Shown: piece after piece, positions 6,177 through 12,267 of the stretch
Layout of the letters: each line of letters opens with the position of its first letter
Numbering within the stretch: the stretch's first letter is position 1
Assembly (NCBI GenBank): GCA_934167305.1
Contig: CAKPKQ010000025.1
Location: 1 to 12,313, forward strand
Origin: an uncultured Clostridia bacterium
GTDB taxonomy: Bacteria > Bacillota > Clostridia > TANB77 > CAG-508
Direction of reading: 5' to 3'
DNA length: 12,313 nt
Notes under the pieces: generated by a model
What the model saw: the letters and a program-made list of their open reading frames with translations, nothing else
Told to the model about the DNA's origin: nothing
Databases searched by the model: none
Made by a program: the position numbers and the translations under genes

Positions 6177-7670
6177 ATGAAGAAGATTATATATTTTTTT
6201 GGAGTAATATTTTTATCAATTATTATTTTGTTAAATATAATATACACAGCTACATTAGATAGCTCAGAGCATATTACAATAACATTCAATAGTTTAATAT
6301 ATATTGCAGGGCTTATAATTGTAGGCACATTATTATATTTTGGCAGTAAATTATTGGACAAGTATTTATATAATAATGAAGCAAGAACAAAAATAAGAAA
6401 ATGGACATTTGGAATAGTTTTAATTATATACATAATTTTTAATGTAATATGGCTAATAAAGGTAAATCCGCCAGTAGTTGGTGACCAAGTACATGCTGTT
6501 AATTTAGCACAAACATTTTACAGAGATAATCCAGAAGAATTTTTGCCAAATCTTACTTATGCTGGAATTCCACTAAGCCAATATATGCAAACATATCATC
6601 AACAAATAACTTTGGCATTTGTGTTTAATGTTTTCTTTAGAATAGTACACTTTGATGCAATGGAAATATTAAGAGTGGTAAATCTTATTAGTAATGTATT
6701 AATTATTATTGCATTATATAAAATATGTAATCAGTTGTCTAAAGAATATAAAACAAACAAAGTATTGTTAATGCTTTTAATATTAACATTTTTTACATTA
6801 CCCATAATTTCGAATTTTATATATGGAGATGTTCCAAGCTTAGCACTATGTCTGTTCGCAGTATATTTTACAATGAAATATACAAAAACTGAAAAAATAA
6901 GGTATATTGTATTTACTACTATTTTAACAATGATTGCATATATGATGAGAATGAATAGTTTAATATTTATAATAGCAACAGTAATATACTTAATATTAAA
7001 TATATTTAAAAATATTAAGGAGAAAAGTTGGAAGAAAAATTTACTAAGTGTTGCAATTATAATAATGTATGTGATAATATCGATATTCCCGTCATCTATA
7101 GTAACTAATTATTACTTAGATAAATATAACTTAGAAAGAAATAAGCCATACCCTAATATAGGATATGTACTTATGGCTATGCAAGAAGGACCAAGAGCAA
7201 ATGGATGGTATAATGAATCTACAAGAGAGAAAGCATTTGATAAATTAGACAATATATCAGAAGAGTATAAACAAGAAATAAAAGAGAGAATAGAGTATTT
7301 TTTACAAAACCCTGGTTATACAATTAAATTCTATACAGATAAAATAACTTCCATGTGGGCAGAAAATACATATTCAGCAATAAGAAATAGTGAAGTAAAT
7401 GGAAACTTAGATAATCTGGTTAAGCCATTGGAATTTTATCAAAAAGTATTGTTGATTTTAACTTGTGTATGTAGTTTAATAGTATTGATACAAAATAGAA
7501 AGAAATTATCACTTGACTTGATATTCTTAATAACAATATTTATAGGTGGATTTGCTTTTCATATATTGTGGGAGGCAAAATCAAGGTATATAATACCATA
7601 TATTTTAGTGTTAATACCTGTATCTGCTATAGTTATAAATAAAAAATTAAAAAATAAGGAGGAAAATTAA
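6177..7670 (+). CDS. GT-C type membrane glycosyltransferase (GT39/ArnT-like), tentative
   Basis: The 497-residue protein is dominated by hydrophobic helices (about 10-12), starting with MKKIIYFFGVIFLSIIILL. After helix 3 an extracytoplasmic loop contains VVGDQVHAVNLA with D103, the position where GT-C enzymes carry their catalytic acidic residue. A second conserved-type acidic residue occurs in YGDVPSLAL (D218). A late motif HILWEAKSRYIIPY resembles the C-terminal signature of GT39-like proteins in Clostridia and Lactobacillales. Such enzymes transfer a sugar from a polyprenyl-phosphate donor to a protein, lipid or wall polymer on the outer face of the membrane; donor and acceptor are unknown here. 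The start has AAGAGG (6165-6170) 6 nt upstream. The stop is 1 nt before the rubrerythrin ATG, so the two can share a transcript, though a functional link is not obvious. The family call rests on topology and short motifs. Confidence 0.72.
   Translation: MKKIIYFFGVIFLSIIILLNIIYTATLDSSEHITITFNSLIYIAGLIIVGTLLYFGSKLLDKYLYNNEARTKIRKWTFGIVLIIYIIFNVIWLIKVNPPVVGDQVHAVNLAQTFYRDNPEEFLPNLTYAGIPLSQYMQTYHQQITLAFVFNVFFRIVHFDAMEILRVVNLISNVLIIIALYKICNQLSKEYKTNKVLLMLLILTFFTLPIISNFIYGDVPSLALCLFAVYFTMKYTKTEKIRYIVFTTILTMIAYMMRMNSLIFIIATVIYLILNIFKNIKEKSWKKNLLSVAIIIMYVIISIFPSSIVTNYYLDKYNLERNKPYPNIGYVLMAMQEGPRANGWYNESTREKAFDKLDNISEEYKQEIKERIEYFLQNPGYTIKFYTDKITSMWAENTYSAIRNSEVNGNLDNLVKPLEFYQKVLLILTCVCSLIVLIQNRKKLSLDLIFLITIFIGGFAFHILWEAKSRYIIPYILVLIPVSAIVINKKLKNKEEN
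7566..7594 (+). promoter_or_regulatory. Possible internal promoter for rubrerythrin
   Basis: Inside the end of the glycosyltransferase gene, TTGTGG (7566-7571) and a perfect TATAAT (7589-7594) are 17 nt apart. The -10 lies within the palindrome GGTAT-ATA-ATACC (7585-7597). The sequence also encodes a conserved-looking segment, so this may be coincidence. Confidence 0.3.
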
Positions 7671-7671
7671 A

Positions 7672-8211
7672 ATGGAACTAAAAGGATCAAAAACAGAGAA
7701 AAATTTAATGGAGGCTTTTGCAGGAGAGTCACAAGCAAGAAACAAATATACATATTTTGCAAGTAAAGCAAAAAAAGAAGGATATGAGCAAATAGCAGCA
7801 ATATTCCAAGAAACAGCTGATAACGAAAAAGAACATGCAAAATTATGGTTTAAATTATTAAATGGCGGAGAAATTGGTACAACAGCAGAAAACTTGAAAG
7901 CTGCAGCAGAAGGTGAAAATTTTGAATGGACAGACATGTATGAAAAAATGGCAAAAGAAGCAAAAGAAGAAGGATTTGATCATATTGCATTCTTATTTAC
8001 TGAAGTAGGAAAAATTGAAAAAGAGCATGAAGCAAGATATAAAAAACTTTTAGAAAAAGTTGAAGAAGGAAAAGTATTCGAGGCAGGAGAAATAAAAATA
8101 TGGAAATGCAGAAATTGTGGACATATAGTAGTTGGAACAAAAGCACCAGAAGTATGCCCAGTATGTGCACACCCAAAAGCATATTTTGAAATAAAAGCAG
8201 AAAACTATTAA
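7672..8211 (+). CDS. rbr: Rubrerythrin (diiron peroxidase with rubredoxin domain)
   Basis: The 179-residue protein matches classical short rubrerythrin in layout and length. The N-terminal ferritin-like four-helix domain (about 1-138) has the diiron ligands in AGESQAR (E19), ETADNEKEH (E52, H55) and IEKEHE (E116, H119). The C-terminal rubredoxin domain (about 143-176) has CRNC (C146, C149) and CPVC (C162, C165) for one iron. The enzyme reduces hydrogen peroxide in the cytoplasm with electrons passed through the rubredoxin centre, a standard oxygen-defence role in anaerobes. A strong AAGGAGG (7656-7662) lies 9 nt upstream, within the end of the glycosyltransferase gene, and a terminator follows directly. 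All ligand residues appear intact, so the protein should be functional. Regulation by PerR would be usual in this group, but I see no clear PerR box. Confidence 0.97.
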   Translation: MELKGSKTEKNLMEAFAGESQARNKYTYFASKAKKEGYEQIAAIFQETADNEKEHAKLWFKLLNGGEIGTTAENLKAAAEGENFEWTDMYEKMAKEAKEEGFDHIAFLFTEVGKIEKEHEARYKKLLEKVEEGKVFEAGEIKIWKCRNCGHIVVGTKAPEVCPVCAHPKAYFEIKAENY

Positions 8212-8218
8212 AAAATTT

Positions 8219-8252
8219 AAGAGCAAGTAAATATAAATTACTTGCTCTTTTT
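8219..8252 (+). terminator. Intrinsic terminator after rubrerythrin
   Basis: AAGAGCAAGTAA (8219-8230) pairs perfectly with TTACTTGCTCTT (8238-8249) across 7 nt, followed by more T residues. Confidence 0.93.
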
Positions 8253-8268
8253 ATGACCTTATGATATA

Positions 8269-8274
8269 TATAAT
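8269..8274 (+). promoter_or_regulatory. -10 box for the DUF898-like gene
   Basis: A perfect TATAAT lies 28 nt before the ATG, just after the rubrerythrin terminator. No good -35 stands at the right distance, so this is a partial promoter call. Confidence 0.4.
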
Positions 8275-8301
8275 GTATATAAAAAAAGGGGGAAAATTGT
8301 A

Positions 8302-9720
8302 ATGGAGGAACAAAAGAATAGCCAAACAGCAGTGGAAGTAAAAACAGAAAATGAAGCACAATATGATGAAGTTCAAAAAGCAGAAAAAGTTGAAAGAACA
8401 GATTCATACTTTGATGGAAAAGTATTGGAATGGCTAGGCTACAGAATTCTAGCTTTTATAATAACTGCTGTGACATTTGGAATTGCCAATGCATGGGCAG
8501 AAAAATTACTTATTGCGTATACTATAGATCATACAGTATACAATGGAAAAAGACTTAAATTTGAAGGTACAGGAGCATCTTTGTTTGTACAAAAATTTAA
8601 ATGGATTTTTCTTACAATCATCACTTTAGGAATTTATGGATTTTGGGTTCCAATAAAAAAAGAGCAATGGATAGTTTCAAATATTCATTTTGAAAAAGAA
8701 GAATTTGTCAAAGGAGATAGTTACTTTGATGGAGGAGTATTAGGTATAATTGGAGTAAACTTATTTAGTAATATACTAACATTTATTTCATTTGGTCTAT
8801 TATTCCCATTTGTAGTATGTTATAGACAAAAATGGTTTGCAAAACATACAATTATAAATCGTAAGAAAATAGTATTTACAGGAAAGTCATTAAATTTAAT
8901 AGGAAACTATTTATTATGGTGGTTTTTATGTATTATCACATTTGGAATTTTTGGATTATGGCTACCAATAAAAATCGAAAATTGGAAAGCTAAAAATACA
9001 CATATAAAATTAAAAGATGAGGCTGAACCAAAAACATCAATGGCTCCAGCTATACTAGGAATAATATTAGCAATTATGCTAATTGTAGGAGTTGTGTCTT
9101 TTACATACAAAAATGTAGATTTTGATAAAATTATGGATGATGGTATTGATATTGAAGAGATATTTAATAAAGATGAAAAAACACCATCAAAAGGAAATGG
9201 ACAAGTTGCAACAATAAGTACACCAAGCAAAAACAATAATACTAATTCAAATACTAACAATGATTCAAATTCAAATAAAAATAATACAAGCTCAAATGGA
9301 AATAGTAGTACAAGTTCAAACAATAACACTGTAACATATAGTACAAAAGACTTTAAAAGATATACAACAGTAACATTAATTGATTATGTTGCAACAGAAG
9401 GAGCACCAGATCATACAAGTGATTTAGTTGCAAGTATTGAAGGTAATGGAATTGCAATAAGTGAAAGTACAGGTGCAATATTAATTGAAGGAACTAATGC
9501 AAAATATTTATATAAAGTTTCTAGTGGTAACAAAATCGACTTATATTATATAACAAAAAACAATGAGCTATATGTAATACATAATCCAAGTTCTGGTAAT
9601 CAAAATCAAACTAAAACTAAAGTTGCAAGTTCAGTTGCAGAGTTTTTAGGAACAGAAAATGGAAAAAGATATTTAAAAGTACTATTAAAAGATGGAAGTA
9701 CAAAAAATATTTCATATTAA
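8302..9720 (+). CDS. Tandem DUF898 (YjgN-like) membrane protein with extracytoplasmic C-terminal domain
   Basis: The 472-residue protein has four parts. Residues 1-33 are acidic and polar. Residues 35-130 and 140-236 are two copies of one membrane module: each opens with DSYFDG, has two or three hydrophobic segments, and ends with a phrase of the type TLGIYGFWVPIKKEQW or TFGIFGLWLPIKIENW followed by a short motif ending in IH(F/I). This resembles DUF898/YjgN, an uncharacterised inner-membrane family. One more helix lies at 249-267. Residues about 303-343 form an Asn/Ser/Thr-rich low-complexity linker. Residues 345-472 form a beta-rich domain I do not recognise, probably outside the membrane. 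The start has AAAGGGGG (8285-8292) 9 nt upstream. The gene stands alone, with the Nudix gene starting 22 nt after its stop and probably co-transcribed. Function is unknown; the architecture suggests a surface or envelope sensor or structural role, which is inference. Confidence 0.82.
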   Translation: MEEQKNSQTAVEVKTENEAQYDEVQKAEKVERTDSYFDGKVLEWLGYRILAFIITAVTFGIANAWAEKLLIAYTIDHTVYNGKRLKFEGTGASLFVQKFKWIFLTIITLGIYGFWVPIKKEQWIVSNIHFEKEEFVKGDSYFDGGVLGIIGVNLFSNILTFISFGLLFPFVVCYRQKWFAKHTIINRKKIVFTGKSLNLIGNYLLWWFLCIITFGIFGLWLPIKIENWKAKNTHIKLKDEAEPKTSMAPAILGIILAIMLIVGVVSFTYKNVDFDKIMDDGIDIEEIFNKDEKTPSKGNGQVATISTPSKNNNTNSNTNNDSNSNKNNTSSNGNSSTSSNNNTVTYSTKDFKRYTTVTLIDYVATEGAPDHTSDLVASIEGNGIAISESTGAILIEGTNAKYLYKVSSGNKIDLYYITKNNELYVIHNPSSGNQNQTKTKVASSVAEFLGTENGKRYLKVLLKDGSTKNISY

Positions 9721-9742
9721 ACTATAACAAGTGGAGGATATT

Positions 9743-10357
9743 ATGGAAAAATGGTTAAAGTGGGCTATTGAAATTCAAAGTTTAGCACAATCTGGACTAG
9801 CTTATACAAATAATGTATATGATATAGAAAGATATGAAAAACTAAGAGAAATATCAGCAGAAATGATTGCAGAAAAAAGTAACTTAAATCTTGAAAAAGT
9901 AAAAGATTTGTTTTGCAACGAAACAGGATATCAAACCCCTAAAATTGATACAAGAGCTGTAATATTTAAAGATAATAAAATATTACTGACTCATGAAAAC
10001 AATGGAACATGGGCACTACCAGGCGGATGGTGTGATGTTTTAGAATCTGTAGAATCAAATACAATAAAAGAAGCAAAAGAAGAAACCGGCTTAGACGTAA
10101 AGGCAATAAAAGTAATCGCAATACAAGATAGAAACAAACATAATACTCCAGTATATGCTTATGGAGTATGTAAAGTGTTTATTCTATGTGAAGTTATTGG
10201 AGGAAAATTCGAAGAGAATATAGAAACAACAGAAATTAAATATTTTTCACTTGAAGACTTACCACAAAACTTAGCAGAAGAAAAAACAAATAAAGAACAA
10301 ATTGAAATGTGTTTCAAAGCGCACAATAACAATGATTGGCAAACACAGTTTGATTAG
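9743..10357 (+). CDS. Nudix hydrolase, YjhB-like with N-terminal helical domain
   Basis: The 204-residue cytosolic enzyme has residues 1-65 as a helical domain starting WLKWAIEIQSLAQSGLAYT, typical of the Nudix_N_2 extension found with ADP-ribose pyrophosphatase-like members (Bacillus YjhB type). The Nudix fold follows, with box G95-x5-E101-x7-K109-E110-x2-E113-E114-x-G116-L117. The usual Arg of the REUxEE part is Lys here, a conservative change that also occurs in relatives; the metal-binding glutamates are intact. Likely substrates are nucleoside diphosphates linked to a moiety X, such as ADP-ribose, but specificity cannot be read. I prefer the ATG at 9743, with GGAGG (9733-9737) 5 nt upstream; the GTG at 9731 overlaps that binding site. 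The gene follows the DUF898-like gene by 22 nt with no terminator between, so the two may form an operon. Its own terminator lies in the first copy of the 77-bp repeat. Confidence 0.93.
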   Translation: MEKWLKWAIEIQSLAQSGLAYTNNVYDIERYEKLREISAEMIAEKSNLNLEKVKDLFCNETGYQTPKIDTRAVIFKDNKILLTHENNGTWALPGGWCDVLESVESNTIKEAKEETGLDVKAIKVIAIQDRNKHNTPVYAYGVCKVFILCEVIGGKFEENIETTEIKYFSLEDLPQNLAEEKTNKEQIEMCFKAHNNNDWQTQFD

Positions 10358-10363
10358 TAATTG

Positions 10364-10394
10364 AGCAACATTTTAAAAAGATGTTGCTTTTTTT
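10364..10394 (+). terminator. Intrinsic terminator after the Nudix gene (repeat copy 1)
   Basis: AGCAACAT (10364-10371) pairs with ATGTTGCT (10381-10388), with further T-A pairs inside, followed by seven T. The same terminator recurs at 12237-12267. Confidence 0.92.
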
Positions 10395-10440
10395 ATATTG
10401 GTAAAGTATAAATGAAACAAAGATAAATAAGATAGTGGAC
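10364..10440. repeat. 77-bp perfect direct repeat, copy 1
   Basis: This stretch is identical base for base to 12237-12313. It comprises a terminator hairpin plus about 46 bp of A-rich non-coding sequence ending AAGATAGTGGAC. The base before each copy differs (G versus A), so the left edge is sharp; the right edge cannot be seen because the window ends. The period is 1873 bp and encloses the whole DGR-type target gene. Confidence 0.97.
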
Positions 10441-10498
10441 TTATTGTTACTAGATAATGGTTTTTAATAGAAAAATCGTTCATTTTTGCTAATCTGTA

Positions 10499-10513
10499 AT
10501 GTTAATATAACAT
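10499..10513. promoter_or_regulatory. Perfect palindrome, possible operator
   Basis: ATGTTA-ATA-TAACAT has 6-bp perfect arms around a 3-nt centre. It lies about 100 bp upstream of the tandem TGTCGA boxes. It could bind a dimeric regulator or be a chance AT-rich palindrome. Confidence 0.25.
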
Positions 10514-10606
10514 AAAAAACAACTGAATTTTTAAGTTTGGTAAGTGGTAATAAATTATAAGAGTAAATATATAAGCACTGGTGAAAATATCAAAGAAAGA
10601 AACAAA

Positions 10607-10623
10607 TGTCGAAATCTGTCGAT
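10607..10623 (+). promoter_or_regulatory. Tandem Spo0A-type (0A) boxes
   Basis: TGTCGAA-ATC-TGTCGAT contains one exact 0A box (TGTCGAA, the Spo0A consensus) and a second differing only in the last base, with 10-bp spacing between box starts. That geometry, two 7-bp boxes with a 3-bp gap, is the tandem arrangement known for Spo0A dimers at the abrB promoter. The boxes lie about 20 bp upstream of the -35 at 10642. Confidence 0.5.
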
Positions 10624-10641
10624 AGAAATTAAAGAAAAGTA

Positions 10642-10670
10642 TTGAAAATAAAAAAATGTTATGATATCTT
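10642..10670 (+). promoter_or_regulatory. Promoter upstream of the mini-ORF and target gene
   Basis: TTGAAA (10642-10647) and TATCTT (10665-10670) are 17 nt apart, and the -10 is preceded by TGA, giving an extended -10 element. Transcription would start near 10677, only about 10 nt before the mini-ORF ATG and about 175 nt before the target gene. Confidence 0.55.
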
Positions 10671-10685
10671 AAATAAGGAGAAAAT

Positions 10686-10739
10686 ATGTACAAAATTTTT
10701 TATGGAACATTGAAAATTAAATATAGAGTAAAACTGTAG
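10686..10739 (+). CDS. Possible 17-codon leader ORF
   Basis: The tiny frame MYKIFYGTLKIKYRVKL ends with TAG at 10737-10739. It has a good AAGGAG (10675-10680) 5 nt upstream and sits just after the promoter, which is why it is listed. The peptide is basic (six Lys or Arg) and otherwise featureless. The binding site would lie almost at the 5' end of the predicted transcript. It may be a leader peptide, a decayed gene start, or chance. Confidence 0.25.
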   Translation: MYKIFYGTLKIKYRVKL

Positions 10740-10851
10740 GATATATAATTTATAACTATAAAATGAGTAAATGTGCATAAGAAAAAATGTACATATTAAA
10801 TTACAAAATGAAAAAAAGTGAAAATACAGAAGAAAGAGGAGGGAGATAACT

Positions 10852-12156
10852 TTGAATAGAAAAGAGATAAAAATAAGTAAAGAGACAAATCAAGCAGGTA
10901 TTACTCTAATAGCGTTAGTAGTAACTATTGTGGTATTGCTAATTTTAGCAGGAGTAAGTTTAAATGCAATATTTAGTGAAAACGGAATAATAAAAAGGGC
11001 ACAAGATACCCAAAACAAAATGGACCAAGCAACAAAAAATGACTTAGACTCAATAAATGAGCTAAATAATTGGATGGACGGAAAAATAAATGGAACCACA
11101 GGTGGAGGCACAACGGGAGGAGATGCCAATCCATCAACAACACCTAAAATCTCAACATTAGTAGGAACAGTAGTAGATAAAAATACAAAAGCAGAAGACG
11201 CATATGGAAATAAAATAACAATACCAAAAGGATTTAAAGTAGTAGCACATGGAACGGTAGCAGGCTCAGCAACATATACATATAGTGGAGATAATATACC
11301 AGCAGTACAAGATGGAATAGTAATAGAAAATGGAACAGATGGAAATCAATTTGTATGGGTACCAGTAGGAACAATAAATAATAAATCAGGAGATTCTAGA
11401 GGAGCAACAAGTACAATAACACTTGGAAGATATAGTGACTTTACTGCAACAAATGGTGAATATACGCCTGCACAAGTAGCTTCAGTAGAAAATTATAAAC
11501 AAGAAGTAGCAATAGATACCTATTATCAAGAATTAAGTACATTTAGAGAAGGAAATTCAGTAAAAGATTCAACAGCTCAAAATGCTACAGCAAGAAACTT
11601 AGAAGAATTTATATCAACATCATTATCAAATGGAGGATATTACATAGCACGATTTGAAGCAAGTGGAACAACAGCAAAAATAGAATCAAAATATAATCAA
11701 ACTGTATTAGGAAATATAACACAACCAAATGCAGCAAAATTAGCAAGAGAAATGTATGGAGAAGTAAAAGAAAATAATGAATTAGTATATGCCAGTGATT
11801 TAGTAAATAGTTATGCATGGGATACAGCGATAATATTTATACAAACATATTCAACAGGAGAGGACGCAAGTAGCTATGCAAGTAAAAATAAAAGTACATC
11901 ATTTGCAAAAACAGGTATAAATACCGATAAATACTGTAATATATGGGACATGTCAGGAAATGCATTTGAATGGACAACAGAATACTCTACCTACCCCTAC
12001 CCGGGCACTAGCGACTTCTGCCCTTGTGTTTATCGTGGTGGGTATTACGTCGCAGATGATGGCTTTGCCGTCAATTACACGTCTTCCCACGACTGCACTA
12101 TCACGACTAAAAGTCGCAGCGTTTATGGTCTGCGTCCCCTACTTTATGTAAAGTAG
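10852..12156 (+). CDS. DGR-type target protein: pilin-like N-terminus with FGE/C-type-lectin-like variable C-terminus
   Basis: The 434-residue protein starts at TTG with a strong AGGAGGG (10837-10843) 8 nt upstream. Residues about 15-40 (QAGITLIALVVTIVVLLILA) form a type IV pilin-like leader and helix: a short basic stretch, Gly, then ITLIA, with Ala where classical pilins have Glu at +5. A Gly/Thr-rich linker follows at about 83-99. The body carries formylglycine-generating-enzyme/C-type-lectin fold phrases: NQFVWVPVG, GGYYIARFEASG and IWDMSGNAFEWTTE. The last part (residues about 378-434) holds YRGGYY and YGLRPLLYV, the end-motif type of DGR target proteins. From about base 11983 GC rises to about 50% from about 32%. 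Many codons there end in C or T with varied first two bases (GAC, TTC, TGC, GTC, GGC, CAC, ATC, CGC), as expected from adenine-specific mutagenesis of AAC/AAT template codons. It is probably a surface-displayed ligand-binding protein. Reverse transcriptase and template are not in this window. An enzymatic FGE role is unlikely. Confidence 0.88.
   Translation: MNRKEIKISKETNQAGITLIALVVTIVVLLILAGVSLNAIFSENGIIKRAQDTQNKMDQATKNDLDSINELNNWMDGKINGTTGGGTTGGDANPSTTPKISTLVGTVVDKNTKAEDAYGNKITIPKGFKVVAHGTVAGSATYTYSGDNIPAVQDGIVIENGTDGNQFVWVPVGTINNKSGDSRGATSTITLGRYSDFTATNGEYTPAQVASVENYKQEVAIDTYYQELSTFREGNSVKDSTAQNATARNLEEFISTSLSNGGYYIARFEASGTTAKIESKYNQTVLGNITQPNAAKLAREMYGEVKENNELVYASDLVNSYAWDTAIIFIQTYSTGEDASSYASKNKSTSFAKTGINTDKYCNIWDMSGNAFEWTTEYSTYPYPGTSDFCPCVYRGGYYVADDGFAVNYTSSHDCTITTKSRSVYGLRPLLYVK
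11983..12153 (+). other. Putative DGR variable region (VR)
   Basis: This 171-bp stretch has 86 G or C by hand count (50%), against 19 of 60 in bases 11701-11760 of the same gene. It covers the last 56 codons, lies at the extreme 3' end of the target gene, and is unusually poor in A for this genome. Invariant-looking islands (CGTGGTGGG for RGG, CGTCCCCTACTTTATGTA for RPLLYV) alternate with diversified NNC/NNT codons. The adenine-poor 3' end would act as the initiation-of-mutagenic-homing segment. Both boundaries are estimates because the template is not available. Confidence 0.78.
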
Positions 12157-12165
12157 CACTGACCA

Positions 12166-12182
12166 CTGGTTCAATGAACCAG
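12166..12182. other. Hairpin downstream of the variable region
   Basis: CTGGTTC (12166-12172) pairs with GAACCAG (12176-12182) across an AAT loop, 9 nt after the stop codon. It is followed by A residues rather than T, so it is not an intrinsic terminator on the plus strand. A hairpin or cruciform just downstream of VR is needed for efficient target recognition in the Bordetella phage BPP-1 DGR; position and size here fit that role. Confidence 0.6.
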
Positions 12183-12236
12183 AAAAAAATGAATAAATAC
12201 GATGTTAGCGCATCTCAAATGCTAAAAAAATATTTA

Positions 12237-12267
12237 AGCAACATTTTAAAAAGATGTTGCTTTTTTT
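12237..12267 (+). terminator. Intrinsic terminator after the target gene (repeat copy 2)
   Basis: This is the same hairpin as at 10364: AGCAACAT, then ATGTTGCT (12254-12261) and seven T. It is the only convincing terminator after the target gene stop. Confidence 0.9.

Larger units (their letters stand above)
10441..10851. other. 411-bp non-coding region upstream of the DGR-type target gene
   Basis: No convincing large ORF is present. The region holds, left to right, an unexplained AT-rich stretch with the palindrome ATGTTA-ATA-TAACAT (10499-10513), tandem TGTCGA boxes (10607-10623), a promoter (10642-10670), a 17-codon mini-ORF (10686-10739), and about 110 nt of A-rich leader before the target gene's binding site. 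A gap of this size before a single gene is unusual in this compact window. Confidence 0.6.

Noticed and set aside
9217..9335. AAT/AAC-rich stretch as a DNA tandem repeat
   Set aside because: It is irregular at the DNA level and encodes the Asn/Ser/Thr linker of the DUF898-like protein.
10502..10693. Minus-strand ORF of 63 codons in the leader region
   Set aside because: The product is a low-complexity Phe/Tyr/Ile-rich translation of AT-rich DNA, with no binding site, opposite a promoter and the mini-ORF.
11960..12151. Plus-strand ORF of 63 codons overlapping the variable region in another frame
   Set aside because: It is a shadow frame created by the high-GC, stop-poor variable region; the main frame carries the fold motifs.
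10852..12156. Functional formylglycine-generating enzyme (sulfatase maturation)
   Set aside because: The protein has a pilin-like leader and a diversified C-terminus. The match to the enzyme family is to the shared fold; catalytic Cys residues at the expected places cannot be identified, and no sulfatase is nearby.
12200..12232. Hairpin TAGCGCAT...ATGCTA followed by A residues
   Set aside because: The stem is only about 5 bp with a bulge and has no T tract; too weak to call.
10441..12236. Prophage tail-fibre module
   Set aside because: Many DGR targets are phage tail proteins, but no phage gene is present here and the N-terminus is a pilin-like membrane segment.
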